NCBI RefSeq assembly: GCF_008065115.1
Contig: NZ_CP042913.1
Coordinates: forward strand, 1,400,338 to 1,464,337
DNA length: 64,000 nt
Direction: 5' to 3'
Source of the DNA: Bythopirellula goksoeyrii
GTDB taxonomy: Bacteria; Planctomycetota; Planctomycetia; Pirellulales; Lacipirellulaceae
The notes under the pieces are model-generated. The model made no database searches, was not told the origin of the DNA, and saw only the letters and a list, made by a program, of their open reading frames with translations. A program made the position numbers and the translations under genes. Below are positions 8,756 to 17,914 of the stretch, piece after piece (position 1 is the first letter of the stretch; the number at the start of each line of letters is the position of its first letter).

Positions 8756-9391
8756 ATGGTGGATAGAAAGCAAGATTCCAAGAGTGGTTACTCTCGCAGA
8801 GAGTTCATTAAAGGGGCCGGCGTGGCTGCCTCGGGATCGACATTGCTCCTCGGCAAGGACAATCCTGCCGTGGGGGCATCTGAGAGCGAAGACCAAGGTT
8901 CGGGAATTCGTCGAATCCCAGGATCAGGCCAAATTCTAACGCTCGAAGTAAACGGTGTAAAGAAAAGTCTACATGTCACACCCAATACAACTCTTCTTCA
9001 TGTGCTTCGAGAATCACTCGATCTTACGGGTTCAAAAGAAGTATGCGATCGAGGTTCTTGCGGTGCATGCACGGTACTCCTCGATGGGCGAAGCGTCAAC
9101 AGTTGCATGCTTTTGGCTTTTGATGCCGAGGGAAAGTCAATCACTACAGTGGAAGGGTTGAGTAAAGATAATCAACTTGACCCAGTGCAAAAAGCATTCG
9201 TAGAAAACGATGCTTGTCAATGTGGATATTGCATTCCTGGTTTTGTTATGCGCACTCGTGCCTTGTTGAATGAAAAACCTCAATTGAGCAAAGAAGACAT
9301 CAAGAGTGGACTGAGTGGAAATATCTGCCGCTGTGCAGCCTATTCAGCTATTCTCTCAGCAGTTGAACAAGCAGCTCAAGGAGGCAATTAA
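8756..9391 (+). CDS. Tat-exported [2Fe-2S] subunit, xanthine dehydrogenase/aldehyde oxidase family
   Basis: A 211-residue small subunit of a molybdenum hydroxylase. YSRREFIKGAG near residue 12 is a twin-arginine signal followed by a hydrophobic stretch, so the folded complex should be exported to the periplasm. Two [2Fe-2S] clusters are visible: CDRGSCGACTVLLDG with a later Cys in VNSCML (plant-ferredoxin type), and CQCGYC followed by NICRCAAY (alpha-helical type). Length fits the family plus the leader. The Tat leader, and the 4Fe-4S signature in the FAD subunit, point to the PaoABC type of periplasmic aldehyde oxidase rather than cytoplasmic xanthine dehydrogenase. GGGAG lies 10 bases before the ATG. 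The stop overlaps the next start by one base (TAATG). Confidence 0.92.
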   Translation: MVDRKQDSKSGYSRREFIKGAGVAASGSTLLLGKDNPAVGASESEDQGSGIRRIPGSGQILTLEVNGVKKSLHVTPNTTLLHVLRESLDLTGSKEVCDRGSCGACTVLLDGRSVNSCMLLAFDAEGKSITTVEGLSKDNQLDPVQKAFVENDACQCGYCIPGFVMRTRALLNEKPQLSKEDIKSGLSGNICRCAAYSAILSAVEQAAQGGN

Positions 9392-11490
9392 TGGCTATTC
9401 AATTGGACAATCGCGTTGCACTGGAAAATGACGCCCCTCGAGCCGACATCCTTGAAAAAGTAACGGGGAAAGCCAAGTACACTACCGACTATTATCTGCC
9501 TCAAATGATGTGGGCTGCCTACATCCGGTCTCCGGGTGGACGCGTCCAGTTGAGGACTCCAGATCTTACTGCAGCTAAGGCAGTTCCTGGAGTATTGGAG
9601 ATTGAGATTAAGAAGAGCGGCGGCGGTTATCATGGTGACCGCCTGGGGCATATTTGCGCTGATTCTCGTCAGGCTCTCGAAGAGGCAATGGCGGCTCTCA
9701 ATCTCAAATTTGATCAACAAACTCCGCGAACCAGCTTAGAAAAGGAAATGACTCCCCTGGAGTCCTTAAACCCTCCTGAAAATGATGGGGAAGTGGCAGA
9801 GATCATCAAGCACAGCGAGCTTGTGGTTGAGGCAGTTTACTCTACTCAAGTTCAGACACACTGCTGCTTGGAAGCCCACGGAGCTGTTGTCGACCATAAA
9901 GGGAGCTCTGCAGTGGGCTATGGATCAACTCAGAGTAACATAGGATTTCGAGATGATCTTGCCCAACAACTTGGGCTCAAGGCGAATCAAGTTCAGTCAA
10001 ATTGCGAATACGTAGGCGGCGGATTTGGAAGCAAGTTTGGCTTAGGGGTTGAAGGACGGCTGGCGTCACAGATGAGCCTAAAATATGGCCGACCGTGTCG
10101 AGTGATTTGCAACCGAAAAGAAGAGCAGATCGATACCGGCAATCGCCCAGGAAGTTTGCAGTCCATGAAGCTTGGTCTCTCGCTGGATGGCAGTATTCGA
10201 GGCGGCCGAATAGCTACTTGGGGATCCGTTGGCCCTACCGGGGGCGGCCAATCTTCAGACGGTGGAGGGGGTGGCGGTGGAGTGAGAAACCCCTCGCGCT
10301 ACCAGTTTGGAACGATTGCAAAGACCCACGAAGATGTGACTCTCAACGGTGGATATCCCACTGCCATGCGGGCGCCGGGCCATCCTCAAGCAATGTTCGC
10401 CATAGAACTCATGATGGATCTTATGGCCGAAAAAGTCGGAATCGATCCGCTCGAGTTTCGAATCAAAAACGAGAAGAATGCTACGCGTCAAAAAATGCTT
10501 CGCGCAGGAGCTGAACTGATCGGTTGGTCAGATCGACAGCCAGCTGGATCGACGGATGGTCCCATGAAACGCGGATATGGAATTGGGGTAGCAGATTGGT
10601 GGAACAGTCCTGGCGAAGCCACCATAGCAATCAATGTCTACCGTGATGGGACAATCGAAGTACTAAGTGGTGCTCAAGACATAGGCATGGGGTATCGGAC
10701 TTTATTGCGAGACATTCTCGCATCACAGATCGGTGTTCCACACGAATTGATAGTCGTCAAAGTTGGTCGTGGAGAATATCCACCGGGTCCTGCCAGTGGA
10801 GGATCGGTTACGAGTCGCTTCACGGCTCCAAGGGCTTTTCAAGCTTCTGACATGGCCAGAAACGCTATCTTTAAATTGGTTGCCAAGGAATGGGGAATAC
10901 AGAGTTTCTCTGATTTGGAATGCTCTGACGGCTTCATTAAACATCAGGACAATTCGATCTCATGGCTCAAAGCATGTCGATTGATGAATCAAGATCGAAT
11001 CTCTGTTTCGACAAGTGAAAGTGGTCCCTACTGGAAAGATCCCACGCAAAGTGAAGCAGTGCAGTTTGCAGAGGTGAATGTAGACGTCGAAACAGGTATT
11101 GTACGAGTAAAAAAGATTGTGGCTATCCAAAGTGTGGGATTGCCGGTCAATCGCCTTGCGATTGAAAATCAAGTAAGTGGAGCTGTGATTCAAGGATTGA
11201 GTTACTGCTTGTTTGAGAATCGTATCCTCGATCGTAATACCGGCACCATGGTGAACGCCAACATGGACATGTACAAGATTGCTGGTCCGCTCGATGTGCC
11301 GGAAATCGTACCCATCATCTGGAAACCAGATAGAGAAGTGGGAGTTAATTCCGTAGGGGAACCTCCGGTGATTCCAACTGCCGGTGCCATTGCAACAGCC
11401 GTAGCGAATGCAATAGGTGTGCAAGTTCGTTCACTGCCCATTACACCTGATAAAGTGCTTAGCGCGCTCGCTGAGAAGGAGAAGTCATAG
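9391..11490 (+). CDS. Molybdopterin-binding catalytic subunit, xanthine dehydrogenase/aldehyde oxidase family
   Basis: A 699-residue large subunit carrying the molybdenum cofactor. ILEKVTGKAKYTTDY near residue 21 opens the a/b hammerhead domain. GGGFGSKFG at ~209 and MRAPGHPQAMFAIE at ~328 are cofactor-contacting loops. VGEPPVIPTAGAIATA contains the catalytic Glu657 that deprotonates the Mo-OH in this family. It has no leader of its own, so it is expected to be exported together with the Tat-bearing small subunit. A run of nine glycines and serine/aspartate around residue 290 is an oddity in a loop. The substrate is unknown; an aldehyde, possibly sugar-derived, fits the neighbourhood. It is coupled at both ends by 1-base overlaps, a tight operon. 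Confidence 0.92.
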   Translation: MAIQLDNRVALENDAPRADILEKVTGKAKYTTDYYLPQMMWAAYIRSPGGRVQLRTPDLTAAKAVPGVLEIEIKKSGGGYHGDRLGHICADSRQALEEAMAALNLKFDQQTPRTSLEKEMTPLESLNPPENDGEVAEIIKHSELVVEAVYSTQVQTHCCLEAHGAVVDHKGSSAVGYGSTQSNIGFRDDLAQQLGLKANQVQSNCEYVGGGFGSKFGLGVEGRLASQMSLKYGRPCRVICNRKEEQIDTGNRPGSLQSMKLGLSLDGSIRGGRIATWGSVGPTGGGQSSDGGGGGGGVRNPSRYQFGTIAKTHEDVTLNGGYPTAMRAPGHPQAMFAIELMMDLMAEKVGIDPLEFRIKNEKNATRQKMLRAGAELIGWSDRQPAGSTDGPMKRGYGIGVADWWNSPGEATIAINVYRDGTIEVLSGAQDIGMGYRTLLRDILASQIGVPHELIVVKVGRGEYPPGPASGGSVTSRFTAPRAFQASDMARNAIFKLVAKEWGIQSFSDLECSDGFIKHQDNSISWLKACRLMNQDRISVSTSESGPYWKDPTQSEAVQFAEVNVDVETGIVRVKKIVAIQSVGLPVNRLAIENQVSGAVIQGLSYCLFENRILDRNTGTMVNANMDMYKIAGPLDVPEIVPIIWKPDREVGVNSVGEPPVIPTAGAIATAVANAIGVQVRSLPITPDKVLSALAEKEKS

Positions 11491-12458
11491 TGTTGCCATT
11501 TCGCCTCTCCATTGCTGACAACTTCGACGCGGCTCTGGCCGAATATTCCGAAAGCAAGTCGACTCTGATTGCTGGTGGAATCGATTTATTAGATCAGATG
11601 AAGGAGCAGATTCTCACGCCAGAATCTGTGTTGTCCATTGGGAGACTTACGGAGCTAAACTACATTCGTGTTGAAGATGATGGAGTGCATATCGGAAGTG
11701 GCTGTACACTGGCAGATATTTCCCGTCATGATTTGCTTGCTCGCGAGTACCGGGGATTTCACCATTCGGCCGCTAAAGCGGCGACTCCGCAGATACGAGA
11801 GCGTGCGACTGTTGGGGGAAATCTCTGTCAGCGGCCTCGGTGCTGGTACTTCCGCAACTCAGAATTTGATTGCCTAAAAAAAGGTGGTTACACGTGCTTT
11901 GCCGTCGAAGGCGAAAACCGCTATCACGCAGTTTTTGGTGAAGGACCGTGTCACATCGTACACCCTTCTAACATAGCACCGGCACTTGTTGCCTTGGATG
12001 CATTCCTTGTAGTGAACTCAATGGAGAATCACGAGCAACGGTATCCCGTTGTAGATTTCTTCAAGATGCCACACGAGATGCTGTATTCAGAAAACCTTCT
12101 TCGGCCAGGTCAGATTATCTCAGAAGTTATCTTGCCAAAACGGCCGTCTCATAGTGCATCTATCGAATTTCGTGAGAAGCAAAGTTTTGACTGGCCATTG
12201 GTAAGCTGTTGCGTCGCGAGAATTGATAAGAAATGGCGAGTTTGCTTAGGGGGAGTTGCCCCCATTCCTTGGCTGAGTCACTCAGCAATGAAGGTACTAG
12301 GAGACAAGGATGTCACCCCTGAGCTCGCCGCCCTCGCTGGAGACGCAGCCGTGGAAGGCGCCGATCCAATGTCAGATAATGATTACAAATTGGCAATGAT
12401 CAAAGTCGCTACTAAGCGATCACTACTTGCCGCTTCAGGAATAGAGGTGCCATTATGA
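11490..12458 (+). CDS. FAD-binding subunit with extra [4Fe-4S] cysteines (PaoB/YagS-like)
   Basis: A 322-residue FAD subunit (CO dehydrogenase flavoprotein family) of the molybdenum hydroxylase. TLIAGGIDLLDQMKEQ near residue 25 and ATVGGNLCQRPRCWY near 109 are FAD-binding loops. Four cysteines, in RPRC, EFDC, YTC and GPC, are spaced as in PaoB and in 4-hydroxybenzoyl-CoA reductase beta subunits, which carry an additional [4Fe-4S] cluster; plain xanthine dehydrogenases lack them. The start is GTG, overlapping the previous stop by one base (TAGTG). The C-terminal domain ends GIEVPL. The stop overlaps the next gene's ATG by four bases, so the small cysteine-rich protein that follows is translationally coupled. 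Confidence 0.9.
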   Translation: MLPFRLSIADNFDAALAEYSESKSTLIAGGIDLLDQMKEQILTPESVLSIGRLTELNYIRVEDDGVHIGSGCTLADISRHDLLAREYRGFHHSAAKAATPQIRERATVGGNLCQRPRCWYFRNSEFDCLKKGGYTCFAVEGENRYHAVFGEGPCHIVHPSNIAPALVALDAFLVVNSMENHEQRYPVVDFFKMPHEMLYSENLLRPGQIISEVILPKRPSHSASIEFREKQSFDWPLVSCCVARIDKKWRVCLGGVAPIPWLSHSAMKVLGDKDVTPELAALAGDAAVEGADPMSDNDYKLAMIKVATKRSLLAASGIEVPL

Positions 12459-12700
12459 ACGACATAAACTCTTCATCCAATCCCATAAACGATTCTTCTC
12501 AACCCCCTCAGAAATGTTGCCAAAGCTTGCGTTCAAAGAGCATGTATTATCTCCCAGACGAACGACCGGGAAAAATACATCTAAGCGATACACAGCCATA
12601 TTGGTGCGGGGAGACGCAAGAACAACTTGGACCCGATGGAAAAGTAGCGACGCCGACGCTGTGCACATCGGGCCGACAATGTTACTGCGACGGAGTTTGA
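12455..12700 (+). CDS. Small cysteine-rich protein coupled to the molybdenum hydroxylase operon
   Basis: An 81-residue protein starting on the ATGA overlap with the FAD subunit, strong evidence that it is translated. It contains six cysteines: a CC pair near residue 20, one in YWCGETQ, and CTSGRQCYC near the end. The segment from MYYLPDERPGK through LGPDGK is conserved-looking and followed by the C-terminal cysteine knot. There is no signal peptide or membrane segment. I recognise no named family. I have a memory of similar WC-x-x-T-x-x-x-LGPDG proteins next to planctomycetal xanthine-dehydrogenase-type genes, but cannot verify it. A metal- or Fe-S-binding accessory, maturation or electron-transfer role is inference from cysteines plus context. 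Confidence 0.7.
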   Translation: MNDINSSSNPINDSSQPPQKCCQSLRSKSMYYLPDERPGKIHLSDTQPYWCGETQEQLGPDGKVATPTLCTSGRQCYCDGV

Positions 12701-12756
12701 ATTGAAATTATTTCATCCTATACGCACAAAAACATATTTGCCCTAAAGCAATTTCA

Positions 12757-14148
12757 ATGAGTTCTAAAACAAAAACATCAGGTAAGGTCTCAGATCGATT
12801 AGACCATCACTCTCGTCGTTCTTTTCTAAGAGCGGCGGCTACAGGTGCAATCACCGCCCCATATTTTGTTCCTGCGAGAGCATTTGGTGCGAACGCTCCG
12901 AGCAATAGGATCACGCTGGGCTGTATCGGACTAGGTAATCAGGGCACGCCTCTAATGAAACGGTTTCTTGAGCAAGCTGATGCTCAGGTGCTTGCCGTTT
13001 GCGATGTTAATCGTGGAAGCAATGGTTACAAGGATGACCACCAACTTCTAGGTCGAGAACCGGCCAAGCAGATAGTTGAAAACTTCTATGCTGAGCGACG
13101 ACCGAGTAATGTATACAAAGGGTGTGACGCTTATAACGACTTTCGCAAAGTTATCGAACGAGATGACATCGATGCCGTGATTGTGGCAGCACCTGACCAT
13201 TGGCACGCGATCATGACATTGATGGCGATCGAAAATCATAAAGACGTTTATTGTGAGAAACCTCTTGCGAGAACTGTTTCTGAACAGCAGGCAATAGTAC
13301 GAGCGGTACGACAACACAAACGTATTCTGCAAACTGGTAGTCACGAACGCTCAAATCCTCTGGTCCGACGAGCCTGCGAATTAGTTCGCAATGGAAAGAT
13401 TGGAGAAGTCAAGCGTGTCGTTACACACGTGGGACGCCACAATAAAGTAGGTCCCGGACCAGGATGGACCCCGACCCCTGTACCAGACGGGTTTGACTAT
13501 CCAATGTGGTTAGGTCCAGCACCCGAAGCTCCATATCACAAGGATCGATGTTTGTACCGATTTCGTTTCAACTATGATTATGCAGGCGGACAGGTGGCAA
13601 ACTTTGGTGCACATTCTAACGACATGGCTCAATGGGGGCTCGGAATGGACGACTCTGGTCCAGTCGAAGTGGAATGTCTCTTCGCGGATTTTCTTCCGGA
13701 AGGTAGCTTATTCAACGCGGCAACTTACACCTGTTTTCGGTGCGTTTACGCCAATGGAATCGAACTGATTTGCCAAACTGCGGAGCCAAGCGTTAGATGT
13801 ATTTTCGAAGGCAGCGAAGGACTAGTCCGAGTTGATCAATTGGGAGCAAATTTCTTTACAATTCCAGAATCGCTTGCAACTTGGGAGCCTGGAGCCAATG
13901 ATATTCGGCTTGGTTCCGGAGACAATCACTATCGAAATTTCTTAGACTGTGTCAAAAGCCGAAATGAACCTATTGCTCCAGTTGAAGTCGGCCATCGCAG
14001 CGGGACTATTTGCCATATTGGCAACATAGCGTGTCGAATGAATGCTCGATTGAATTGGGATCCAGCTTCAGAGAGATTCATCGGCTCGAAGGCGGAGGAG
14101 GCGAATTCCTATTTAGAGTCTGATCTCACTAGGCCATGGCATTTGTAA
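12757..14148 (+). CDS. Tat-exported Gfo/Idh/MocA-family oxidoreductase
   Basis: A 463-residue NAD(P)-dependent oxidoreductase. HSRRSFLRAAATGAIT near residue 23 is a twin-arginine signal, so the enzyme acts outside the cytoplasm with a pre-bound nicotinamide cofactor, as in the glucose-fructose oxidoreductase branch. The Rossmann motif ITLGCIGLGNQGTPLMK starts near residue 51. VYCEKPLARTVSEQQAIVRA near 165 contains the conserved EKP lysine. DHWHAIMTLMAIEN precedes it. The C-terminal domain has the family's RVDQLGANFF and DNHYRNFLDCVKSR blocks. The substrate is probably a sugar or inositol derivative. It follows the molybdenum hydroxylase operon in the same direction after 56 bases and may share its transcript. 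Confidence 0.88.
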   Translation: MSSKTKTSGKVSDRLDHHSRRSFLRAAATGAITAPYFVPARAFGANAPSNRITLGCIGLGNQGTPLMKRFLEQADAQVLAVCDVNRGSNGYKDDHQLLGREPAKQIVENFYAERRPSNVYKGCDAYNDFRKVIERDDIDAVIVAAPDHWHAIMTLMAIENHKDVYCEKPLARTVSEQQAIVRAVRQHKRILQTGSHERSNPLVRRACELVRNGKIGEVKRVVTHVGRHNKVGPGPGWTPTPVPDGFDYPMWLGPAPEAPYHKDRCLYRFRFNYDYAGGQVANFGAHSNDMAQWGLGMDDSGPVEVECLFADFLPEGSLFNAATYTCFRCVYANGIELICQTAEPSVRCIFEGSEGLVRVDQLGANFFTIPESLATWEPGANDIRLGSGDNHYRNFLDCVKSRNEPIAPVEVGHRSGTICHIGNIACRMNARLNWDPASERFIGSKAEEANSYLESDLTRPWHL

Positions 14149-14252
14149 CTAGCCATTTTAGAGTGCATTCTCCTCGGATAGGCATTGGACGACGCTTTCG
14201 TCTGCCAGTTTGCAACAAAAGGGTGGTAACTTGAAATAAACCCTGGCAGGGT

Positions 14253-14268
14253 GTACAACTACTTGTAT
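14253..14268. promoter_or_regulatory. 16-bp operator-like motif (copy D)
   Basis: GTACAACTACTTGTAT shares the core CAACTACTTG with the copies at 22087, 27200 and 6609 (reverse complements where needed). It matches the 22087 copy at 12 of 16 places and keeps TACAA/TTGTA arms. It lies 81 bases before the first gene of the GH/SSS/GH130 operon, in otherwise featureless intergenic DNA. Confidence 0.5.
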
Positions 14269-14349
14269 TGGCAGTTTTACAGTCGCGTCAAACAAGGAAT
14301 ACGTTGCTTCCTGTTGATGAACTGGTAGTTAACCGTCTTTGTTGCGCCG

Positions 14350-15873
14350 ATGCGATCTAATTATCTCTCTTCTGAACTGGGGACTCCTCGACAATTGCCA
14401 ATTATCGAGGTCCGTGTCGATCTTAGTCGCGCGGTCTCTCGGGACTTTCTGGGAGTTGGTGTGCAGTGCGACGCCTATCCATGGTGGGATATTAACGAAC
14501 TTGAGTGGGATCGTATTTTTAAGAGATTGTCGTATATGAGATCGCCACTTTTCCGAACAATGCAATCCGCCTTTTATTATTGGCATGATATTGATGGAAG
14601 CGGAAAGCCGACTTACAGGTTCGACTCTAGTTACGTCAACAAACTTGTAAAACTGCTTGATTGGTGTGAGGCGAACGGTACTCAGGTTATTTTGGGGGAA
14701 TGGGGAGCTCCCACGAGCGTCACAGGAATTTCGTTGGCAAATGATGACCCGCTCTGGACTAGGATTGTCGTGGAATTCCTCATGGAACTCTTCAGGCGAC
14801 GCTCTTATCAGTGTGTGCGTTATTTTAATCTGATCAATGAGCCACATGGTTCTTGGTCTTCAACTGCAGGGTGTTTTGACGAATGGCGCAGTGCAATTTT
14901 AAATCTCCATCAGGATCTCCAACGCTCCGGACTTCATGACAGGGTTGCTATCGCGGCGCCTGACGCAAATAGCGAATGGCTAAGAAAAACTCTAACCGAC
15001 TCTGAACTACGCGAAGTTACTGCCATTTATGATGAACACTGGTATGTCACTCGCGATGAGATCAACGCGGGTGCAGTTGAACAGAGATGCCGTGAGCAAT
15101 GCCGCTGCATTTCGCAGTGTGACCCAGGCAAGCCCTATATTTTAGGCGAATTGGGGATTGTGGATGGTAAAACGGAAGATGATCGACAGCCAAACGTATT
15201 CGGTTTCTCCTATGGCGTGGAGATGGCCGACGCCGCAGTTCAGCTCATGAGGGGTGGATCCCATGGCTTTATTGCTTGGTATCTCGATGATGCAATGCAC
15301 TTCTTCGGTGACGGTGAGATCGTGCGAAGCGACGATGAGCCACTTCCTAAGGATGCTTACGAGCGGCGGAAAGTTTGGGGGATGTGGAACAGTCTAGGAA
15401 ATCAAATGGGCGATCCCAGCGATGCCCAACTCCGACCATGGTTTTTTACTTGGTCGCTACTTTCACGTTATTTCCCTGCAGGTTGTGAGATTGTCAATGT
15501 AGAGTTGGATCAAGACGCCCCTGTCATTATCGCAGCAGCGCGAATAAGCCAAGAAGGTACGAACCACATATCATTGGCGATTGTAAATCGCGAAGATGCT
15601 CCTCGAACTGTTAGAGTCCATATACCGGAAATGCAGGTTCTAACTACGTTGGCACGCTTTGATTACTTCGATTTGGATTCCGATGATCGACCAGATTCTT
15701 GGCCGACCAGTATCGATAACCAAGGATGTGACGTGTTTCCCTCACCGTCACTGTTTCTGTCAGAAGTCGATTTCCAGAGTGGATTAAAGATAGCCCTCGA
15801 TGGCCGAGGGGTTGTGATCCTGACTTCACTCGAAACGGCTGAGACAATGCCCCCTTTGTATCGATCTCCATAG
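14350..15873 (+). CDS. Clan GH-A glycoside hydrolase-like protein, cytoplasmic
   Basis: A 507-residue protein with a TIM-barrel glycosidase pattern. Residues ~24-340 hold the barrel: DFLGVGVQCDAYPWW opens it, FNLINEPHG contains the NEP acid/base candidate Glu164, and PYILGELGI contains the nucleophile candidate Glu267. The ~100-residue spacing is normal for retaining clan GH-A enzymes (GH5/GH39/GH30 types). The C-terminal ~120 residues look like a beta-sandwich. I cannot place it in one family. No signal peptide is seen, so it probably acts in the cytoplasm on imported oligosaccharides, consistent with the sodium symporter gene 52 bases downstream. The ribosome site is weak. It heads the operon ending at 20758 and has an operator-like site upstream. 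Confidence 0.75.
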   Translation: MRSNYLSSELGTPRQLPIIEVRVDLSRAVSRDFLGVGVQCDAYPWWDINELEWDRIFKRLSYMRSPLFRTMQSAFYYWHDIDGSGKPTYRFDSSYVNKLVKLLDWCEANGTQVILGEWGAPTSVTGISLANDDPLWTRIVVEFLMELFRRRSYQCVRYFNLINEPHGSWSSTAGCFDEWRSAILNLHQDLQRSGLHDRVAIAAPDANSEWLRKTLTDSELREVTAIYDEHWYVTRDEINAGAVEQRCREQCRCISQCDPGKPYILGELGIVDGKTEDDRQPNVFGFSYGVEMADAAVQLMRGGSHGFIAWYLDDAMHFFGDGEIVRSDDEPLPKDAYERRKVWGMWNSLGNQMGDPSDAQLRPWFFTWSLLSRYFPAGCEIVNVELDQDAPVIIAAARISQEGTNHISLAIVNREDAPRTVRVHIPEMQVLTTLARFDYFDLDSDDRPDSWPTSIDNQGCDVFPSPSLFLSEVDFQSGLKIALDGRGVVILTSLETAETMPPLYRSP

Positions 15874-15925
15874 CAATACATACCTTTCGTTGAATCGCGC
15901 AGAATCGCTGATATGGTGACTATCG

Positions 15926-17890
15926 ATGAATTACCTAGATAGACCGGACTATATCGTAATCGGTGTCTATTTTGCTGCGATGATCTTGATCGGAATTGGA
16001 TTGCAGCGGAAGGCATCGAAGAGTATGCAGTCCTATTTTCTGGCCGAGAAGCGATTGCCCTGGTGGATGCTGGGTGCATCGGGCATGGGCTATTCGTTTG
16101 ATGTCGCTGGAACCATGCTGATCGTATCGCTCTTGTACATTCTCGGGCCACGTGGACTTTACATCGAATTCCGAGGCGGTGTTTCACTGGCACTAATTTG
16201 CCAAATGATTTGGACTGGAAAATGGCATTGGCGTTCAGGATGCATGACTCTTGCAGAATGGATGACTTTTCGTTTCGGCGAGACACGAACCTCGGATATT
16301 GCAAGATTGGCAACCGCGATCTCATTCATCGTCTTCACAGCAAGCATGATTATCTATCTTGCTGTGGGAACAGGATTATTCTTCTCTCTGTTCCTCCCAC
16401 TCTCCCCTTTGCAATGTTCTGCCATTATCTTCGGGATTACCACCCTCTATACGGCTGCATCAGGCCTTTACGGAGTCGTGATAGGCGACCTCTTCCAATG
16501 TGGTTTAGTAATTGCTAGTTGTGTCATTCTGATAGTGGTCGCCGTGAGTGAAATTGGTAGTGTGACGGAGTTTCAGCAGTTGGTAGTGGATGTCACGAAA
16601 ATGGAGACGTGGACCTTATCATTTCCTAACTACCACGAACCGAACATGCCTGCTGGCTACGAACAGTACAAGTATTTGCTTTCATACACTCTGTTTTTTC
16701 TCATATTGAACAAGTTGATTATTAACGGTTTCGGGACCGGTCATGAACCGCAATTTTTTGCAGCCCGCAACGAGCGAGATTGCGGCAAACTGGCCTGTCT
16801 GTGGTCGGTCTTAATGACGATGCGTTGGCCCATGATGATGTCTTGTGCAGTGTTGGGCGTCATAATGATCCATAAGACAATCCCAGATCAAAGTGTTTTG
16901 CCAGAAGCAGCAGCACTGATCCGAGAACATGTCGACACGACACCGGCTCATTGGCGCGAAACTATATCAGATTTGCAGCATAACTCTCGAGAGGTTCCTG
17001 CTGAACTTACAAGCGGTTTGAGTACTCTTCTTGGCTCCGACTGGTCAGATAAACTTTCACTGCTTACTTATCAAGGCACCGTCGACGCCGAACGCATCAT
17101 GCCAAATGTATTGCTTACCTCAATACCCAGCGGGTTTCGTGGTGTCGTCCTGATCGCGCTCATGGCTGCTCTTATGTCGACTTTCGACATGACGATGAAT
17201 AAATCGGCAGCAATGTTTACCAACGACATCTATCGCAGGTTTATCAGACCCGAGGCATCTATGCGCGAACTTCTCTTCGCGACGTACACCTTTTGCATTT
17301 TGTTAGTCGTAGTGTCATTCGTGCTCGCATATAAGGTGCCAAACATAAACATGATTTGGGGCTGGATTGCCATGGGATTATGGTCAGGAATTGGTATGCC
17401 GATTCTGTTACGTCTTTATTGGTGGCGATTCAATGCGACAGGTTTTGTTACAAGTATGATCGGTGGTTTGATTGCTGCACTTGCGGTGCTCATTGCAGAT
17501 ACTTTTTGGGGGTTCTCGCTTACGGAAGTACAGCAGTTTCTGGTACTTACTCCAATCAGCTTGGCGGCTGCAGTCGGTGGTACGTACTTATCAGCTCCGA
17601 CGGATAAGAATACCCTCGAGCGTTTCTACCGAATTACGCGACCATTTGGCTTCTGGAAGCCATTAGAATCCGCTCTTGCAGATGATGAGCTGACTGAAAT
17701 GAAACGGGAGCATTTCAATGATCTCATGTCCCTTCCCTTTGGACTTACTTGGATGGTCTCGATGTATTTGCTTCCGATGCAGTTGTTGATTCAACAATGG
17801 CTACCTGCAGCAATCACTGCATTCGTGTTCACTGTTAGCGTGGCTGGACTATATCACTATTGGTACAAGAATTTGCCGCAATCTTCCTAG
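15926..17890 (+). CDS. Sodium:solute symporter (SSS family)
   Basis: A 654-residue integral membrane protein of the sodium/solute symporter family. PDYIVIGVYFAAMILIGIGL forms the first helix. SMQSYFLAEKRLPWWMLGAS is the conserved segment before helix two. GLYGVVIGDLFQCGLVIAS and FRGVVLIALMAALMSTFD with MTMNKSAAMFTNDIY are family signatures. About 13-14 hydrophobic helices can be counted. The length is greater than a basic SSS transporter (~500) because of a C-terminal extension with extra helices, as seen in SGLT-like sugar carriers. It sits between a cytoplasmic glycosidase and a GH130 phosphorylase-like gene, so it most likely imports a mannoside or another sugar with sodium. Spacing to neighbours is 52 and 24 bases. 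Confidence 0.9.
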   Translation: MNYLDRPDYIVIGVYFAAMILIGIGLQRKASKSMQSYFLAEKRLPWWMLGASGMGYSFDVAGTMLIVSLLYILGPRGLYIEFRGGVSLALICQMIWTGKWHWRSGCMTLAEWMTFRFGETRTSDIARLATAISFIVFTASMIIYLAVGTGLFFSLFLPLSPLQCSAIIFGITTLYTAASGLYGVVIGDLFQCGLVIASCVILIVVAVSEIGSVTEFQQLVVDVTKMETWTLSFPNYHEPNMPAGYEQYKYLLSYTLFFLILNKLIINGFGTGHEPQFFAARNERDCGKLACLWSVLMTMRWPMMMSCAVLGVIMIHKTIPDQSVLPEAAALIREHVDTTPAHWRETISDLQHNSREVPAELTSGLSTLLGSDWSDKLSLLTYQGTVDAERIMPNVLLTSIPSGFRGVVLIALMAALMSTFDMTMNKSAAMFTNDIYRRFIRPEASMRELLFATYTFCILLVVVSFVLAYKVPNINMIWGWIAMGLWSGIGMPILLRLYWWRFNATGFVTSMIGGLIAALAVLIADTFWGFSLTEVQQFLVLTPISLAAAVGGTYLSAPTDKNTLERFYRITRPFGFWKPLESALADDELTEMKREHFNDLMSLPFGLTWMVSMYLLPMQLLIQQWLPAAITAFVFTVSVAGLYHYWYKNLPQSS

Positions 17891-17914
17891 GCAATCGAAA
17901 TAGGAATTTTTTGA

